Shown here one piece after another: positions 11,695 through 23,247 of a stretch of 64,000 nucleotides of DNA. Position numbers and translations under genes: made by a program. The DNA comes from Azolla caroliniana (lineage: Eukaryota; Polypodiophyta), in assembly GCA_043228905.1 (NCBI GenBank), contig JBHGNT010000001.1, positions 2,914,001 to 2,978,000 of the forward strand, read 5' to 3'. How positions within the stretch are numbered: position 1 is the stretch's first letter; every line of letters starts with the position of its first letter. Below the pieces are notes generated by a model. That model saw only the letters and a program-made list of their open reading frames with translations, was not told the DNA's origin and made no database searches.

Positions 11695-12912
11695 TTTTGA
11701 TAGGTGTTAGTTCCTCTACATTTTACATTTTGCTCGGGTTCTAGGGGATCAATCAAGAATGATGAGCATACAAGACATTGATTAAATTGGCATAGTTATT
11801 AGGTATCTTGAAGAGCAAAAGCTTTGGACCAAAATCATGTTAGGAATTGGATAGAAAGGTGTGGTTGGTGAATGTGAAAGATCTACATGGATGAATACGT
11901 TTATAGCCCTAAACTCTCATGTCAAGCTATTTTGACAGTTCCTTTGCATTTTGCTCGAGTTCCAAGGGATCAATGGATCCCGAGATGATCATACAAAGTA
12001 TCAAGAATGATGAGCATGCAAGACATTGATTAAATTGGCATAGTTATTAGGTATCTTGTAGAGCAAAAGCTTTGGACCAAAATCATGTTAGGAATTGGAT
12101 AGAAAGGTGTGGTTGGTGAATGTGAAAGATCTACATGGATGAATACGTTTATAGCCCTAAACTCTCATGTCAAGCTATTTTGACAGTTCCTTTGCATTTT
12201 GCTCGAGTTCCAAGGGATCAATGGATCCCGAGATGATCATACAAAGTATCAAGAATGATGAGCATGCAAGACATTGATTAAATTGGCATAGTTATTAGGT
12301 ATCTTGTAGAGCAAAAGCTTTGGACCAAAATCATGTTAGGAATTGGATAGAAAGGTGTGGTTGGTGAATGTGAAAGATCTACATGGATGAATACTTATAG
12401 CCCTAAACTCTCATGTCAAGCTATTTTGACAGTTCCTTTGCATTTTGCTCGAGTTCCAAGGGATCAATGGATCCCGAGATGATCATACAAAGTATCAAGA
12501 ATGATGAGCATGCAAGACATTGATTAAATTGGCATTGGGTATCTCATAAAGCAAAAGCTTTGGACCAAAATCATGTTAGGAATTGGATAGAAAGGTGTGG
12601 TTGGTGAATGTGAAAGATCTACATGGATGAATACGTTTGTAGCCCTAAACTCTCATGTCAAGCTATTTTGATAGTTCCTTTACATTTTGCTCGGGTTCCA
12701 GGGGATCAATGGATCCCGAGATGATCATACAAAGTATCAAGAATGATGAGCATGCAAGCCATTGCTTAAATTGGCATTGGGTATCTCATAAAGCAAAAGC
12801 TTTGGACCAAAATCATGTTAGGAATTGGATAGAAAGGTGGGGTTGGTGAATGTGAAAGTTCTACATTGATGAATACGTTTGTAGCCCTAAACTCTCATGT
12901 CAAGCTATTTTT
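11695..12912. repeat. tandem array, about five ~245-bp units
   Basis: The landmark GTCAAGCTAT recurs at 11921, 12169, 12415, 12657 and 12899, a period of 248, 246, 242 and 242 bases. Each unit also carries AAGCTTTGGACC, GGAATTGGATAGAAAGGTG and (except the first) a GGATCC-containing block. The first unit lacks about 30 bases of that block. Units differ by few substitutions, so the array is fairly young. No coding role: frames across it are broken in most units. Confidence 0.9.
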
Positions 12913-14431
12913 CATTTGTCGAAATCTTAAAGCTTGATAGTGAACATGAGATCTATATCCCTAGGTTAGGATTTAGAAAGTTTCATCGTCCCAAGTACAT
13001 CCACATTGCCTTTAGTTTGTAAGGTGGAGAATTCACATGTTGGGTGGGGTAAATACATTCATAATATAGACTATTGCCTATGGGTAGTCCTAACATTCAA
13101 GGGTTGGTAGTTCAAGGATGGAACTTTTATAGTGTGGTTGTGTAAGACAAAGTGTTTCATGCGTTTTTCATAGATTGTTAAAGATTATGTTTCTTAGCTT
13201 GTCAAAATCACCTATATCGGGCCTAAGGTGGCTCTTTTAGTTACAAACGAAAGAGATTATTTTCTTGCTTTCTTGAAACACTATAGCTCAAACAAATTCC
13301 CGTATAGGGATTTACAAAGGTTTTTGTCAATGGTAACAAAGCCTATAGATATAGAACAACGTTGCTTTCATAACACAAATGAAAATATCAAAGCTTTTCC
13401 AATATTTCCCAAAGCTATATGACAAAATCAAAAGAATATTTCCATCCTTTCCTAAGTGTCACCGCCACATTGTCTTCCATGACTCATATATCATCCTAAA
13501 GGTTATGTTCCATTAATAACCCTCAAAATAAAAATAAAATGGTAGCTTGCTATAAATGACTCTTTCCATTGATGGTAATTTTTCCACGCTTCTAATAATC
13601 AATATATGTGTGAAACTAAATGTTGAGAATTTGATACCTTCTTATTAAACTCTAGTCATTGGCATGCACCAGAGAGTTGTTTAACTCCAATTCTGGTTGC
13701 TCTATAAATGACTAGAATCATTTTCTTATATAGACTTTAATTTGTCCTTGAGAAGTTTAGCTAGCCTAACCACCCTTAGTGACTAGAGGAAGTGGCTTGT
13801 GTATTGAGAAACTTTAACGTTACATCTGAATGTAAACTAACTTTTTACATATTGTAGATTATAGGATTGTACAAATGGAGATGTCGGATATGCTATTTAT
13901 AACCAGTCTTATATGATTTTTTTCCTATGTATAAAAATATGGCTTTGTTTTGTGATCATGATTATGTATGGCAAATTTCATCAATTAAAATTCTAGACAA
14001 CAATTGCAATCTCTCGTGTCACAAGATGTGATCTAAAAGAAAGTAGGAAGCACCTTTTACATGATTAGTGGTGTTGATTGAGTTAGCAATCACATGATGG
14101 CAATGCCAATACAGGGTATAAAAAATGCTTTTAAAAAGGAAGGATTTATGAATATGTCTTTGGTTGCTAGGTCTATGATCATTAAGGTCTATTTTATGTT
14201 CCTTAACAATCAAGCCGAAATCAGACATTACAAAGGTTTTGAATTTAGCAAGGTTTTTACAAAAAGGATAGAAACTCTCATCGTGGGTTTCTTTGTTCAT
14301 TTTATATGAAAGACATATGTGAAGGAAGCTCTTATATGAAAGGCAAAATTATTGAATTCATCTTGTGTTATTGGAACATGAAAATGAGCTAAAATTTCAA
14401 GGACTTTTTATAGCGGCCAAGGGTTTATGTA

Positions 14432-14541
14432 AATCAATTCGATTGAGTTCGTAAGCACTAAATTCAAGTCCAGCATTTGCTTTGTCAATCAATTCGATTG
14501 AGTTCGTAAGCACTAAATTCAAGTCCAGCATTTGCTTTGTC
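14432..14541. repeat. perfect tandem duplication of a 55-bp unit
   Basis: 14432-14486 and 14487-14541 read the same base for base by eye, beginning AATCAATTCGATTGAG and ending GCTTTGTC. Confidence 0.9.
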
Positions 14542-15190
14542 ACATTGTGCTTTGGCATGTAATTTGTTGTTTTGTCATATTATAGAACGTAGGTTAGTTG
14601 AGATGATACGTCAATTGAATGAATAGAAGTAGAAAATAAAAACAAAGTTGAATCTTGTGAGTCACATAAACTACACAATTATATTAACATACATTAAAAA
14701 GTTAAAGTCATCATGTTTTTTGCACCAAGCATTCATAGTAGGCCATTAACGCAAGAGCTATATCTCGAGTGACGAGGAGGTTGATCAAATTTTCACATAA
14801 AATCAACCATTCAACCTAGAACAATCTCGTTTAGTTCATAAAATCAACTACGTGAGCATCTGTTGGATTAGAAGTTAGGCATATCAATCAATCAATGCTC
14901 GCTCACGGGATAATTACACGTAACTTGAAAAAAGCAAGGGGCGTATCTACTCACGCAAGACTCGACGACATTTACATATATGTAATGGAGTAGGTTTTTT
15001 TGCTTGCAACATTTTGGCTCAAAAAAAATAATACGCGAAATAAATCAGTCACGGGATTACAAAGGTGATTAAAAAACCATCTTGAAGGGTTTCGATCGGG
15101 TCGGGTGAAGACCCAATTTTCTCACCTCTCTATTACATACTCCATAATATATACATATATGTACATACATACATATGTATGTACTTATAG

Positions 15191-15221
<31 letters not shown>
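15191..15221. repeat. (TA)n microsatellite
   Basis: An alternating TA run of about 15 dinucleotides lies just upstream of the LACS gene. Confidence 0.9.
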
Positions 15222-15260
15222 CCTCTTAATTTACCAAGTACATAGATAGATCATAGATGG

Positions 15261-15312
15261 ATGCCACTGTGGAATGTGGGGTTTGAACCCACGACCTTCT
15301 TTCTGGTCTCTG
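15261..15312 (-). repeat. SINE-like (tRNA-derived) fragment
   Basis: On the minus strand this reads GAGACCAGAAAGAAGGTCG, then GGTTCAAACCC (a Pol III B box), then CACATTCCACAGTGG. The same order (AGACTAGAAGGTC, GTTCAGCCCC, ACTTTCCAAAATGG) occurs in the tRNA-like element at 34308-34374. No A box remains here, so it is a truncated copy. Confidence 0.4.
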
Positions 15313-15344
15313 TCTCTCTCTGTCTCTCTCTGTCTTTGCGTCTC

Positions 15345-15353
15345 TATATAATA
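15345..15353 (+). promoter_or_regulatory. candidate TATA box of the LACS gene
   Basis: TATATAATA lies 61 bases before the LACS ATG, after a TC-rich tract. The alternative is that the ATG exon is reached by splicing at TTTTTTGCAG (ends at 15402) from a leader exon further upstream. Confidence 0.3.
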
Positions 15354-15413
15354 GTATACTATGCATATGCAGAACAGTGAATGCTACCTTTGTTTTTTGC
15401 AGGTCCAGCTCCC

Positions 15414-15583
15414 ATGGCTCAATGCTATATTGAAGAGATTCATCCCGCTACGGCATCCTCTGCTGATGGCCTTCCTTCCTTTGGCCCTGTCTATCGGAGC
15501 ATCTTCGCCAAAATCTCGCCTCCTCCTGTTTCCACGAATCTAGAGACTTGCTGGGACCTCTTCAAGTATGTATGCATATACAC

Positions 15584-15633
<50 letters not shown>

Positions 15634-18600
15634 AGTTTACATATTCAGGTTTTTTGATGGCATTACTGGACGTCCCTCTCCCTACATAGGCATATGATAG
15701 GTAGAGGAGACTAAGAAGTGTTGTAAGTAAGTGGATTTTACATACAATTAATATACTCGTGTGCTTTTATCCCCCAAAAAGAGAGAGAGAGAGATTTGGG
15801 GCTACGGAAGGAAAGGTTGAAGCTAGCCCACGGCTTCATTTAATTAAGCGGGGAATTGCCATACAACAACTCGAAATGGAATTACATCCACCCCCTTCTT
15901 TTGTCGATGCAAAATGGGACTCATTGATGTTTCTGCTCATACCCTGGGATAGCAGAAAACGTGGAATTATCAAGAAATGTAGGGAGTGCTAAGCTGTGGA
16001 CAGCATAGAAAGGAACTAGTAAAGTCTGAGGATATTATAGTCATTGTGATTGGAGCCAGCAGGTTCCTAAATCTTCCTAGAACTTTTCTTTTTCTTCATA
16101 GACATTGGCCGATACTGTAGGTCAAGGAATGTGGGCTAGGAACTTATTTTCCTAGTTTTTTCTGAGCTTTTCTGTTTTTATTTTGTGGGAATGTAGCTGA
16201 GTAGATGTTAGGTTTTCATATTAGTTCTTTCTTTCTTTCCTGTCAAAAGTGGATCCTTTTACAATGGAAATATAGTAGGTATGTAGAATGTGGATCAAAT
16301 TTGGCATAAGTGTGTGGCTCATCTGTAGACATTGCATTCCTATAATTTTCAGGACTCTGTTAGCTACCTGGAAATTTTTGAAACAACGAAACACCTCTAT
16401 GAAACTTTCCCAACTATACATGTATGTTTCATTCTACCGGCTTTTTAAATGTTATGTTTCTGCAACAGTGAAAGTTACAAGAGATGTCCAGACAATCGAA
16501 TGCTTGGTCATCGGGTGAAAACTGGAAACAAAGTGAGTAACGGTAGCTTCATTGACATCAATAATACGCCAGGAACTGAACAAATCAAAAGAAAATTGGT
16601 TCAGCATTCTGACTCGTTGGTCTTAATCTTGTGTGTTCAGGTGAGTGATTATGTATGGCAGACTTACAAGGAAGTTTATGCTACTGTTACCGATATTGGT
16701 TCAGCTATGCGGTCTTGTGGAGTTAAGCCTGTAATATATCTCTTTCGTCGCCAAGAAAAAAATCATAGCCTCTACGCATGAAGACTTGTAGTAATATGAT
16801 ATAATTTGGGAAAAGCTCTGAAATATACTCGAGGTTGTTGTGGTTATAAATAATGAAAACAGTTGGGGATTTGGGTAATTAAGAAAAACTCAGAGATATC
16901 TAAAAAGAATTCCTTTAAACCTTTTGCGTGCATATAACGTAAAAAAAATACAATCTTTGTGCTTAGAGGGGGCGTTGTGGAGTTTATGGACCAAACTGTC
17001 CAGAATGGTTCGTTGCCATGGAGGTGAGTAGGAACCTCCTTGCTATATGATGATTTTCAGCTAATGATATTCATCTCAGATGATTTCCTGGAGGAGGATG
17101 TTGTATTGAATTGTTTTATTTTTGAATGTAGGCATGTAATGGACACAGCATTTACTGTGTTCCACTTTATGATTCACTTGGTTAGCAAATCTTCATTTTG
17201 TCCATTTGAGTTCCCTCACGCAGATGATCATAGAATGGTGTTCTATGCTAACATATTATTTTTGTTTCACTAAAAGGACCTGATGCCGTTGAATTTATCG
17301 TGAGGCATGCAGAGGTCTCCATTGCATTTGTTCACGAGTCCAAAATTGCAACGGTATGCTGGTGGAACAATTATATAATAATTTGATATAGTTACTATTT
17401 TTTTCTTCTAAAGTATATTGTTCGTGCATTCTATCTAGACTTCTGCTATCACCATATCGATTTGGATTGGATTTAGTTAGTGCCATTGTGGTTTCCAATA
17501 GTTTATGCTATTATCATTTCTAATAGCGTCTTTTTTAAAATCACAGATATTGAAATCCCTGTCTAGATGTTCTGACTGCCTTAAAAGTAAGTGGTTCTGG
17601 AGATAAAAGAAGCATAGTGTATATGAAGAAAAGTGAGGAAACTCAGTGTACTTTTCTTCCTCTGTGTAGCTCTTATTTCGTTTGGAGATATCTCAGAAGA
17701 ACACAAGGATGAAGCAGAATCTTATCATGTTAAAGCATATTCATGGCAGGAATTTAAAGACCTGGTGGGTACACGATTTTCAGAAATGCTAAGCATAATC
17801 TATTTTTTCTTCATATTTATGGAATTTTCAGCTTTGAAATGTTACTTGGTTGATCTTTCATGCAGGGCAAAAAGTACCCCTTGGATTTTACTCCTCCTAC
17901 AAAAGAAGACATTTCTACTATAATGTATACCAGTGGAACTACTGGTGAACCTAAGGGTGTACTGCTGACCCATGAAAATATTACAGATGTTATCTCTGGA
18001 GTTGATAGACTGCTTGCTGCCTTGGGGGAGAAGGTGAAAATTAATATCTGGAATGCATAAGTCTAGTTAATAAAAATTCAAATATGTGGAGATGAATGAA
18101 TGTATGAATGTAGGTCTATATTTACACACAGATATTGAAATGTCTTTGAGATTTTTTTGCATTTTTCTTTCTCTATCACACTGTTCGTTTTGTGAATGGA
18201 AACATGTCATGCATTTTTATTTCTCTTTGAAAGATAATTGCATGATAAGAGAGTTTTCAGATTACTTGTATAGCATAAAGAATCCAGTTAAAGTATGATA
18301 TTCAACTTTTTCTTGCTTTAGATGACCGAGGAAGATGTCTACTTCTCATTTCTACCTTTAGCACATATATTTGACCGTATAATCGAGGAATATAGTATTC
18401 GCAGTGGTGCTTCAATAGGGTTTTGGCAAGGAGTAAGTATTTCTGTTGAATGTGAATATACATTCTTCTTGGCATTTGAATGCATATCTTTACTGTAACC
18501 AGTTTATAAACTCTTATTTATAAAGTATTTATTTTTCATCTTTTCAAGGATGTAAAACTTATTTTGGAGGATATTGGGGCTTTGAAACCAACCATTTTTG

Positions 18601-21441
18601 CAGGTGTTCCTCGGGTCTACGATCGAGTCTATACAGGTGTGATCATTTTCATGACGATAGCATAAATGAAGCACTACTGTATATGTGTGTTGGGAAATAT
18701 CTGTAGTGGAGTATCTCATGGGTCTAATTTAATCAGGTGCAACTCAAAAAGTAAATGCCAGTGGTTTCCTGCGGAAGAAGCTGTTTGATCTGGGTTATCA
18801 ATAGTGAGTCTCTGTATTGTGATTGTTATCAATAATATTATTTCTTGTTTGTACTTCTATTCTTCGTTCTCTATATCGTAAAGTCTGTTGCTTGTCCATT
18901 TTGTGCAGCAAACTCGGCCGCATGTCCAATGGTGCAAAACAAGATAAGGCTTCACCATTCTTAGACAATCTTGTATTTAGTAAGGTTCGTTTACATATAT
19001 CCACATGTATTAATTCCATACATACACACATGTTTCTTTCAAAAACTTCCAAAGTCGTAAATATAGAAGAAGTCTGTAAAGCATTGTTTCTATGAGTTTG
19101 CATGTTATTATTCCATGAATAATTTATCGAATTCTATCAATTTTAAATGTTATTGATTGAGGAAATTATGGAATCATATGATGCTTATGGAACTGCAAAT
19201 TATTCATTGTAGATAAAACAAGGCTTAGGAGGCCATGTTCGTCTTCTCCTGTCAGGTGCAGCCCCACTTGCAAGACATGTTGAGGAGTTCTTGAGAGTGA
19301 CAACGTGTGCACTCGTAGCACAGGGTTATGGCAAGTCACTGTTCTCATATTTGATGTTTTTTAATAGTAAACTACAAAACTGTTTCCCATATTTAATATT
19401 TTTTAATAGTAAACTTCATTTTTTTTCACTGGTCTTGTGGCTCTTTAAGATCTAAGACTTGTATAACATAGATTTATCAGAAAACTCCCAAATAACCGTA
19501 TTTTTCTTTATTTCCCTAGATGCCCCTAAACTTTTTGTGATTTCCTCATACCCTCTTGATCTATCCCTGAAAGAGCAATTGTATACTCAGCGATTATGTG
19601 GTCAATTCATTCCCTTTTTCTCTCTTTTGGTTTTCAACCAATGTGTTGGGGGAAATTTCAGAGTTATTTCAGCTGTAATCGTATCTTCAAATGCTAAAGT
19701 TCCAAATTATTGTAAGCTTCAGGGTTGACTGAGACATGCGGAGCAAGCTTCGTCTCTGTTCCTGATGTTATGTCAATGGTTGGAACAGTTGGTGTCCCAT
19801 TACCGAACATTGAAGTATGCCTTCAGTCAGTTCCTGCATTGGGATATGATGCTCTTTCAGAAACTGCCCGTGGGGAAGTTTGTATTAGAGGAAAATCTGT
19901 ATTTGTTGGCTACCATAAACGTGATGATCTGACTGAAGAAGTAAAGTTGGATGGATGGTTCCACACAGGTAGGTACCATCTTTTTCCTGCAAGTTCAAAG
20001 TATGTGTATCATTCTTACTCAAAAGAAATATATCCAGGTGATATTGGAGAATGGCAGCCAGATGGTGCATTGAAGCTGATTGATAGAAAGAAAAACATAT
20101 TCAAACTTTCACAGGGAGAATATGTGGCAGTTGAAAACCTTGAAAATATCTACAGTTCTTGTTCGGTTGTTGAATCGGTATGTGACTATTTCCCCAAAGC
20201 ATCATCCATGAAGGAAATATTAGCTGCATGATAAATCATCAAATTGTTAATATAGAAGACAAAAATGACATATTCCATTCAGGTACAGTTTAGGTACAGG
20301 ATACTGTCTAGCAGGTTAGAAATAGAGCATAGTAAAGACCACATGAAAGGAATCTGTTAGATTATCACCGATATTGGGAATGGGTTTAGGAGGTTTAAGC
20401 AAGTTGATGGCGTTGTAAGCTGTATTACTGCTTCCAGCTCTCCCACTAGAAAATGTCAACATATGATTTTGAAATGCTTTTTCAAATGGACAACTCAGTT
20501 TGGGAGAATAGTTGGAAGTTTATATTTCAACTTGGTTCTACATGGTCTGTCTGTACTTTCAGTCTATTGAAGATCCATTTATGTTCGAAGGTTCGTTATG
20601 GTTTCAGATGTGGATCTATGGTAACAGTTTTGAATCTGCATTAGTAGCTGTTGTTGTTCCAAACCAAGTTGTTCTTGAAGAGTGGGCGAAGGGCCAGGGT
20701 TTGAAGGGTGACTTCCCATCTCTCTGTAATAGTGAAACTCTCAAAAATTATGTTCTATCAGAACTGACTGCTGTTGGAAAAGGCAAGAAGGTATGGGTAG
20801 TGAAATCTGACTGTAGTACTTCTATGTAAAAGAACTACATATTGTGTATTCAAATAACAACATTTTCGATTCTAGGTAAGAGGATTTGAGTTGGTTAAGG
20901 CCATTCACCTGGAACCACATCCTTTCGATCTAGAGAGGGATCTGATTACCCCAACCTTTAAAAAGAAGCGGCCGCAACTTTTGAAATATTATAAGGTAAA
21001 ATTTATTCTTATCTTTTACGCTAGATGCAATTTTTGGGCAGATTATTTCATGCGTTGACATGTTATTTATTCACCCACACGGTTGATTCTATTTACTATG
21101 GATGTCCCAGTCATCAAGATGGTCTTTCGTACTCTCACATCACCAGGATCCATCTATTGATGTGGTGCTTGTGAACAGTATTGAGCACAAAGTAGAATGT
21201 TTGTTTTTGCCCGAATGCAATGAAAAACATTATATAGTTTTCCAGGATATTGCACACATCTATCTGTATTATATTTAATATATAAATAGAAAGGATGTAA
21301 TACATAGTTTTCCAGGATAGTGCACACATCCATCTTTATTATGTTTAATTAACTATTGCTGCTGCTTCATGTATTTAAACAATGAGTTTTCCATTTCAGG
21401 AGACGGTTGATGATTTATATAAAAGCATAAAGGCAGTGTAG
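15414..21441 (+). CDS. LACS: long-chain acyl-CoA synthetase, 660 aa, 19 coding exons
   Basis: Exons: 15414-15565, 16469-16532, 16641-16730, 16967-17023, 17132-17180, 17277-17353, 17547-17586, 17670-17764, 17866-18033, 18322-18432, 18549-18636, 18737-18803, 18909-18984, 19213-19330, 19723-19968, 20038-20177, 20608-20790, 20876-20995, 21400-21441. They total 1983 nt with all phases matching. The enzyme joins long-chain fatty acids to CoA through an acyl-AMP. Visible motifs: [10 protein letters not shown] near the N-terminus; P-loop-like [11 protein letters not shown] at 229-239; QGYGLTETCG from 415; DGWFHTGD from 494; [18 protein letters not shown] from 515; C-terminal RPQLLKYYK. The length is normal for plant LACS. 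The C-terminus (KSIKAV) is not a PTS1 signal, which argues for an ER/cytosolic LACS1/2/4/8-like enzyme rather than a peroxisomal one. All introns are GT-AG except intron 14, which starts GC. The neighbour downstream is convergent. Confidence 0.95.
15583..15632. repeat. (GT)n(GA)n compound microsatellite in LACS intron 1
   Basis: A GT run directly followed by a GA run, starting about 17 bases after the exon 1 donor site. Confidence 0.85.
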
Positions 21442-23247
21442 TTTATGGTTTGATTAGAGGTATTATCCTGTAAAGGGCATAGTACCTTTTGACTGATAAT
21501 ATGGGTTTCCTCTCTCTGGGTTTCGTGGAGTACTTATACAGTTTGAACTCTTAAATTGGATATTCAGAGAAGCCAGTGTTGGTTGTTATGCATGCAACAC
21601 ATAATTGGTGGTTGTCCTAACTTTAGTCCATGGAATTGTCTGTATGGATTTTCTGTAATTTATCTTCAAAAGCATTACTGTAAGATCAAGATATGTACAT
21701 TCAATCACAATACCTCACGTTAGTTCTTGTAATATTTGCAAACAATCATGGTGGTTATTGGTTATGGAATTCAGGCTATCATATATTTATCATTTGAAAT
21801 GGTTATTAACAAAATGTGTATTAAAAAAATGCATTGCGTGTGAGTAACAAGAGATATGGTTCTCATCCAATGTAAATGTAATGTACAACAGTTTTGAGAT
21901 ATATTTGGGTTTCATCCATGCTAAGAAATAATAGTAGATATGCTACTATATGGAAGGGGGAAGGAACTGAGGATAAGTTTTATATTGTGATTTTTGATAG
22001 TACACCGGAAATCAAATAGAAAAAACCAGGTGTTAATTAATTTCGATTGTTCACATGAAATAGTCTTCTGTTATCACCCTTGGTAGTCAGACAATCAAGC
22101 CCATCAACGTAATCCCATGTGATACTATGAAGAGAGAGAAAGAGAGATGTCCCTTACGGAACAGCTGATGAAGTTGGAATGATACAGAGAATACTAGTAT
22201 GTATGACCCCTGCTCAAGGATGACACATTGTGAAATAGTCCAAATTTTTTAGAGAAAGAGAGGCTACAAAAAATCAGATAACAGAAGAGGTTATGCAACA
22301 AACAAAATTCCAATATGGACCATCACTTTGCAACCCATGCTTTAAATAATTGGGATGATCCCATGATTTATATAATTGTAAGTCCATCATAGCCCATGGA
22401 AGGCGTTGATGCTTAATATGTGACATGGAGATATGTAAGACCCCATCCAATACTAACTGAGGTAACATTGTCTATTTGGAAAGGATGGTAGTTATGCAAT
22501 CTAACAAGTTTTTATATGAACCATCACCCTTGCAAGGAAAGGATGGTAATCATTCAGTCAAACAAATATTTTTAGGTAGTTACATTCCAATTATGTAAAG
22601 CCCATCATGCAGATCTATGCTTAATGTCTGACACAGAGATACATTACTTATTTGACTTTTACTAAAATCATTGATTTCCAATTTTCCATATTGATGGAAT
22701 TCCCCATACACAGTAGAAACAGAATATACACTGCACAACACAAATGCATGGTTAGAAACTGGTCATGCAGGTGACACAATTTGCAGCATCTAAAAAGAAT
22801 AAGAGAACAATTTGTTCTCTATTAGTGACACCAATTTGGACCAAACCTTGAATTGAAAATCCTCTTATTCTCACTGGCTAGAATTTGAAGTGAAATAAAG
22901 ACGGCTTCATGGCCTTATAAAACATTGAGAAGCCATCCAGTGCACAAAGCCTTTATAGACCTTACATTGTTTTGTACGCAAAACATCTGGAAAGACATTT
23001 ATAGCTTCAAAGTTTCACCATTATTGCATTGTTCGGAGTTACATAGTCATGACTCATAGAACTACATAACTAACCAATTTCTATGCTTTAAAATATACAC
23101 GAGAGGTTCCCGAAAGCCAAAAAGCAAACATAGCTGTCTTTTTGTTTTCTTTTTACAAAAAACAAAAAATTTGTTTTAAGAGATATAATTCAAAGAGAGA
23201 AGAAGCTGGACATCCTATCAAAAAGCAAGACATCAATTTTGTAAACC
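21442..23247. other. convergent 3' region between LACS and the TRF2/HOY1-like gene
   Basis: AT-rich; it should contain both 3' UTRs. No coding exon or transposon was recognised. Confidence 0.5.

Larger units (their letters stand above)
12913..15240. other. AT-rich spacer
   Basis: No gene recognised. It holds the 55-bp duplication at 14432-14541 and a TA tract near 15.2 kb. Confidence 0.45.

Noticed and set aside
12655-12849. 64-codon frame in the tandem array
   Set aside because: The other units are broken by stops or lack a start in the same frame, so there is no sign of coding selection.
21400-21441. LACS as a peroxisomal isoform
   Set aside because: The last codons end KSIKAV, not an SKL-type signal, and the N-terminus lacks an obvious PTS2.
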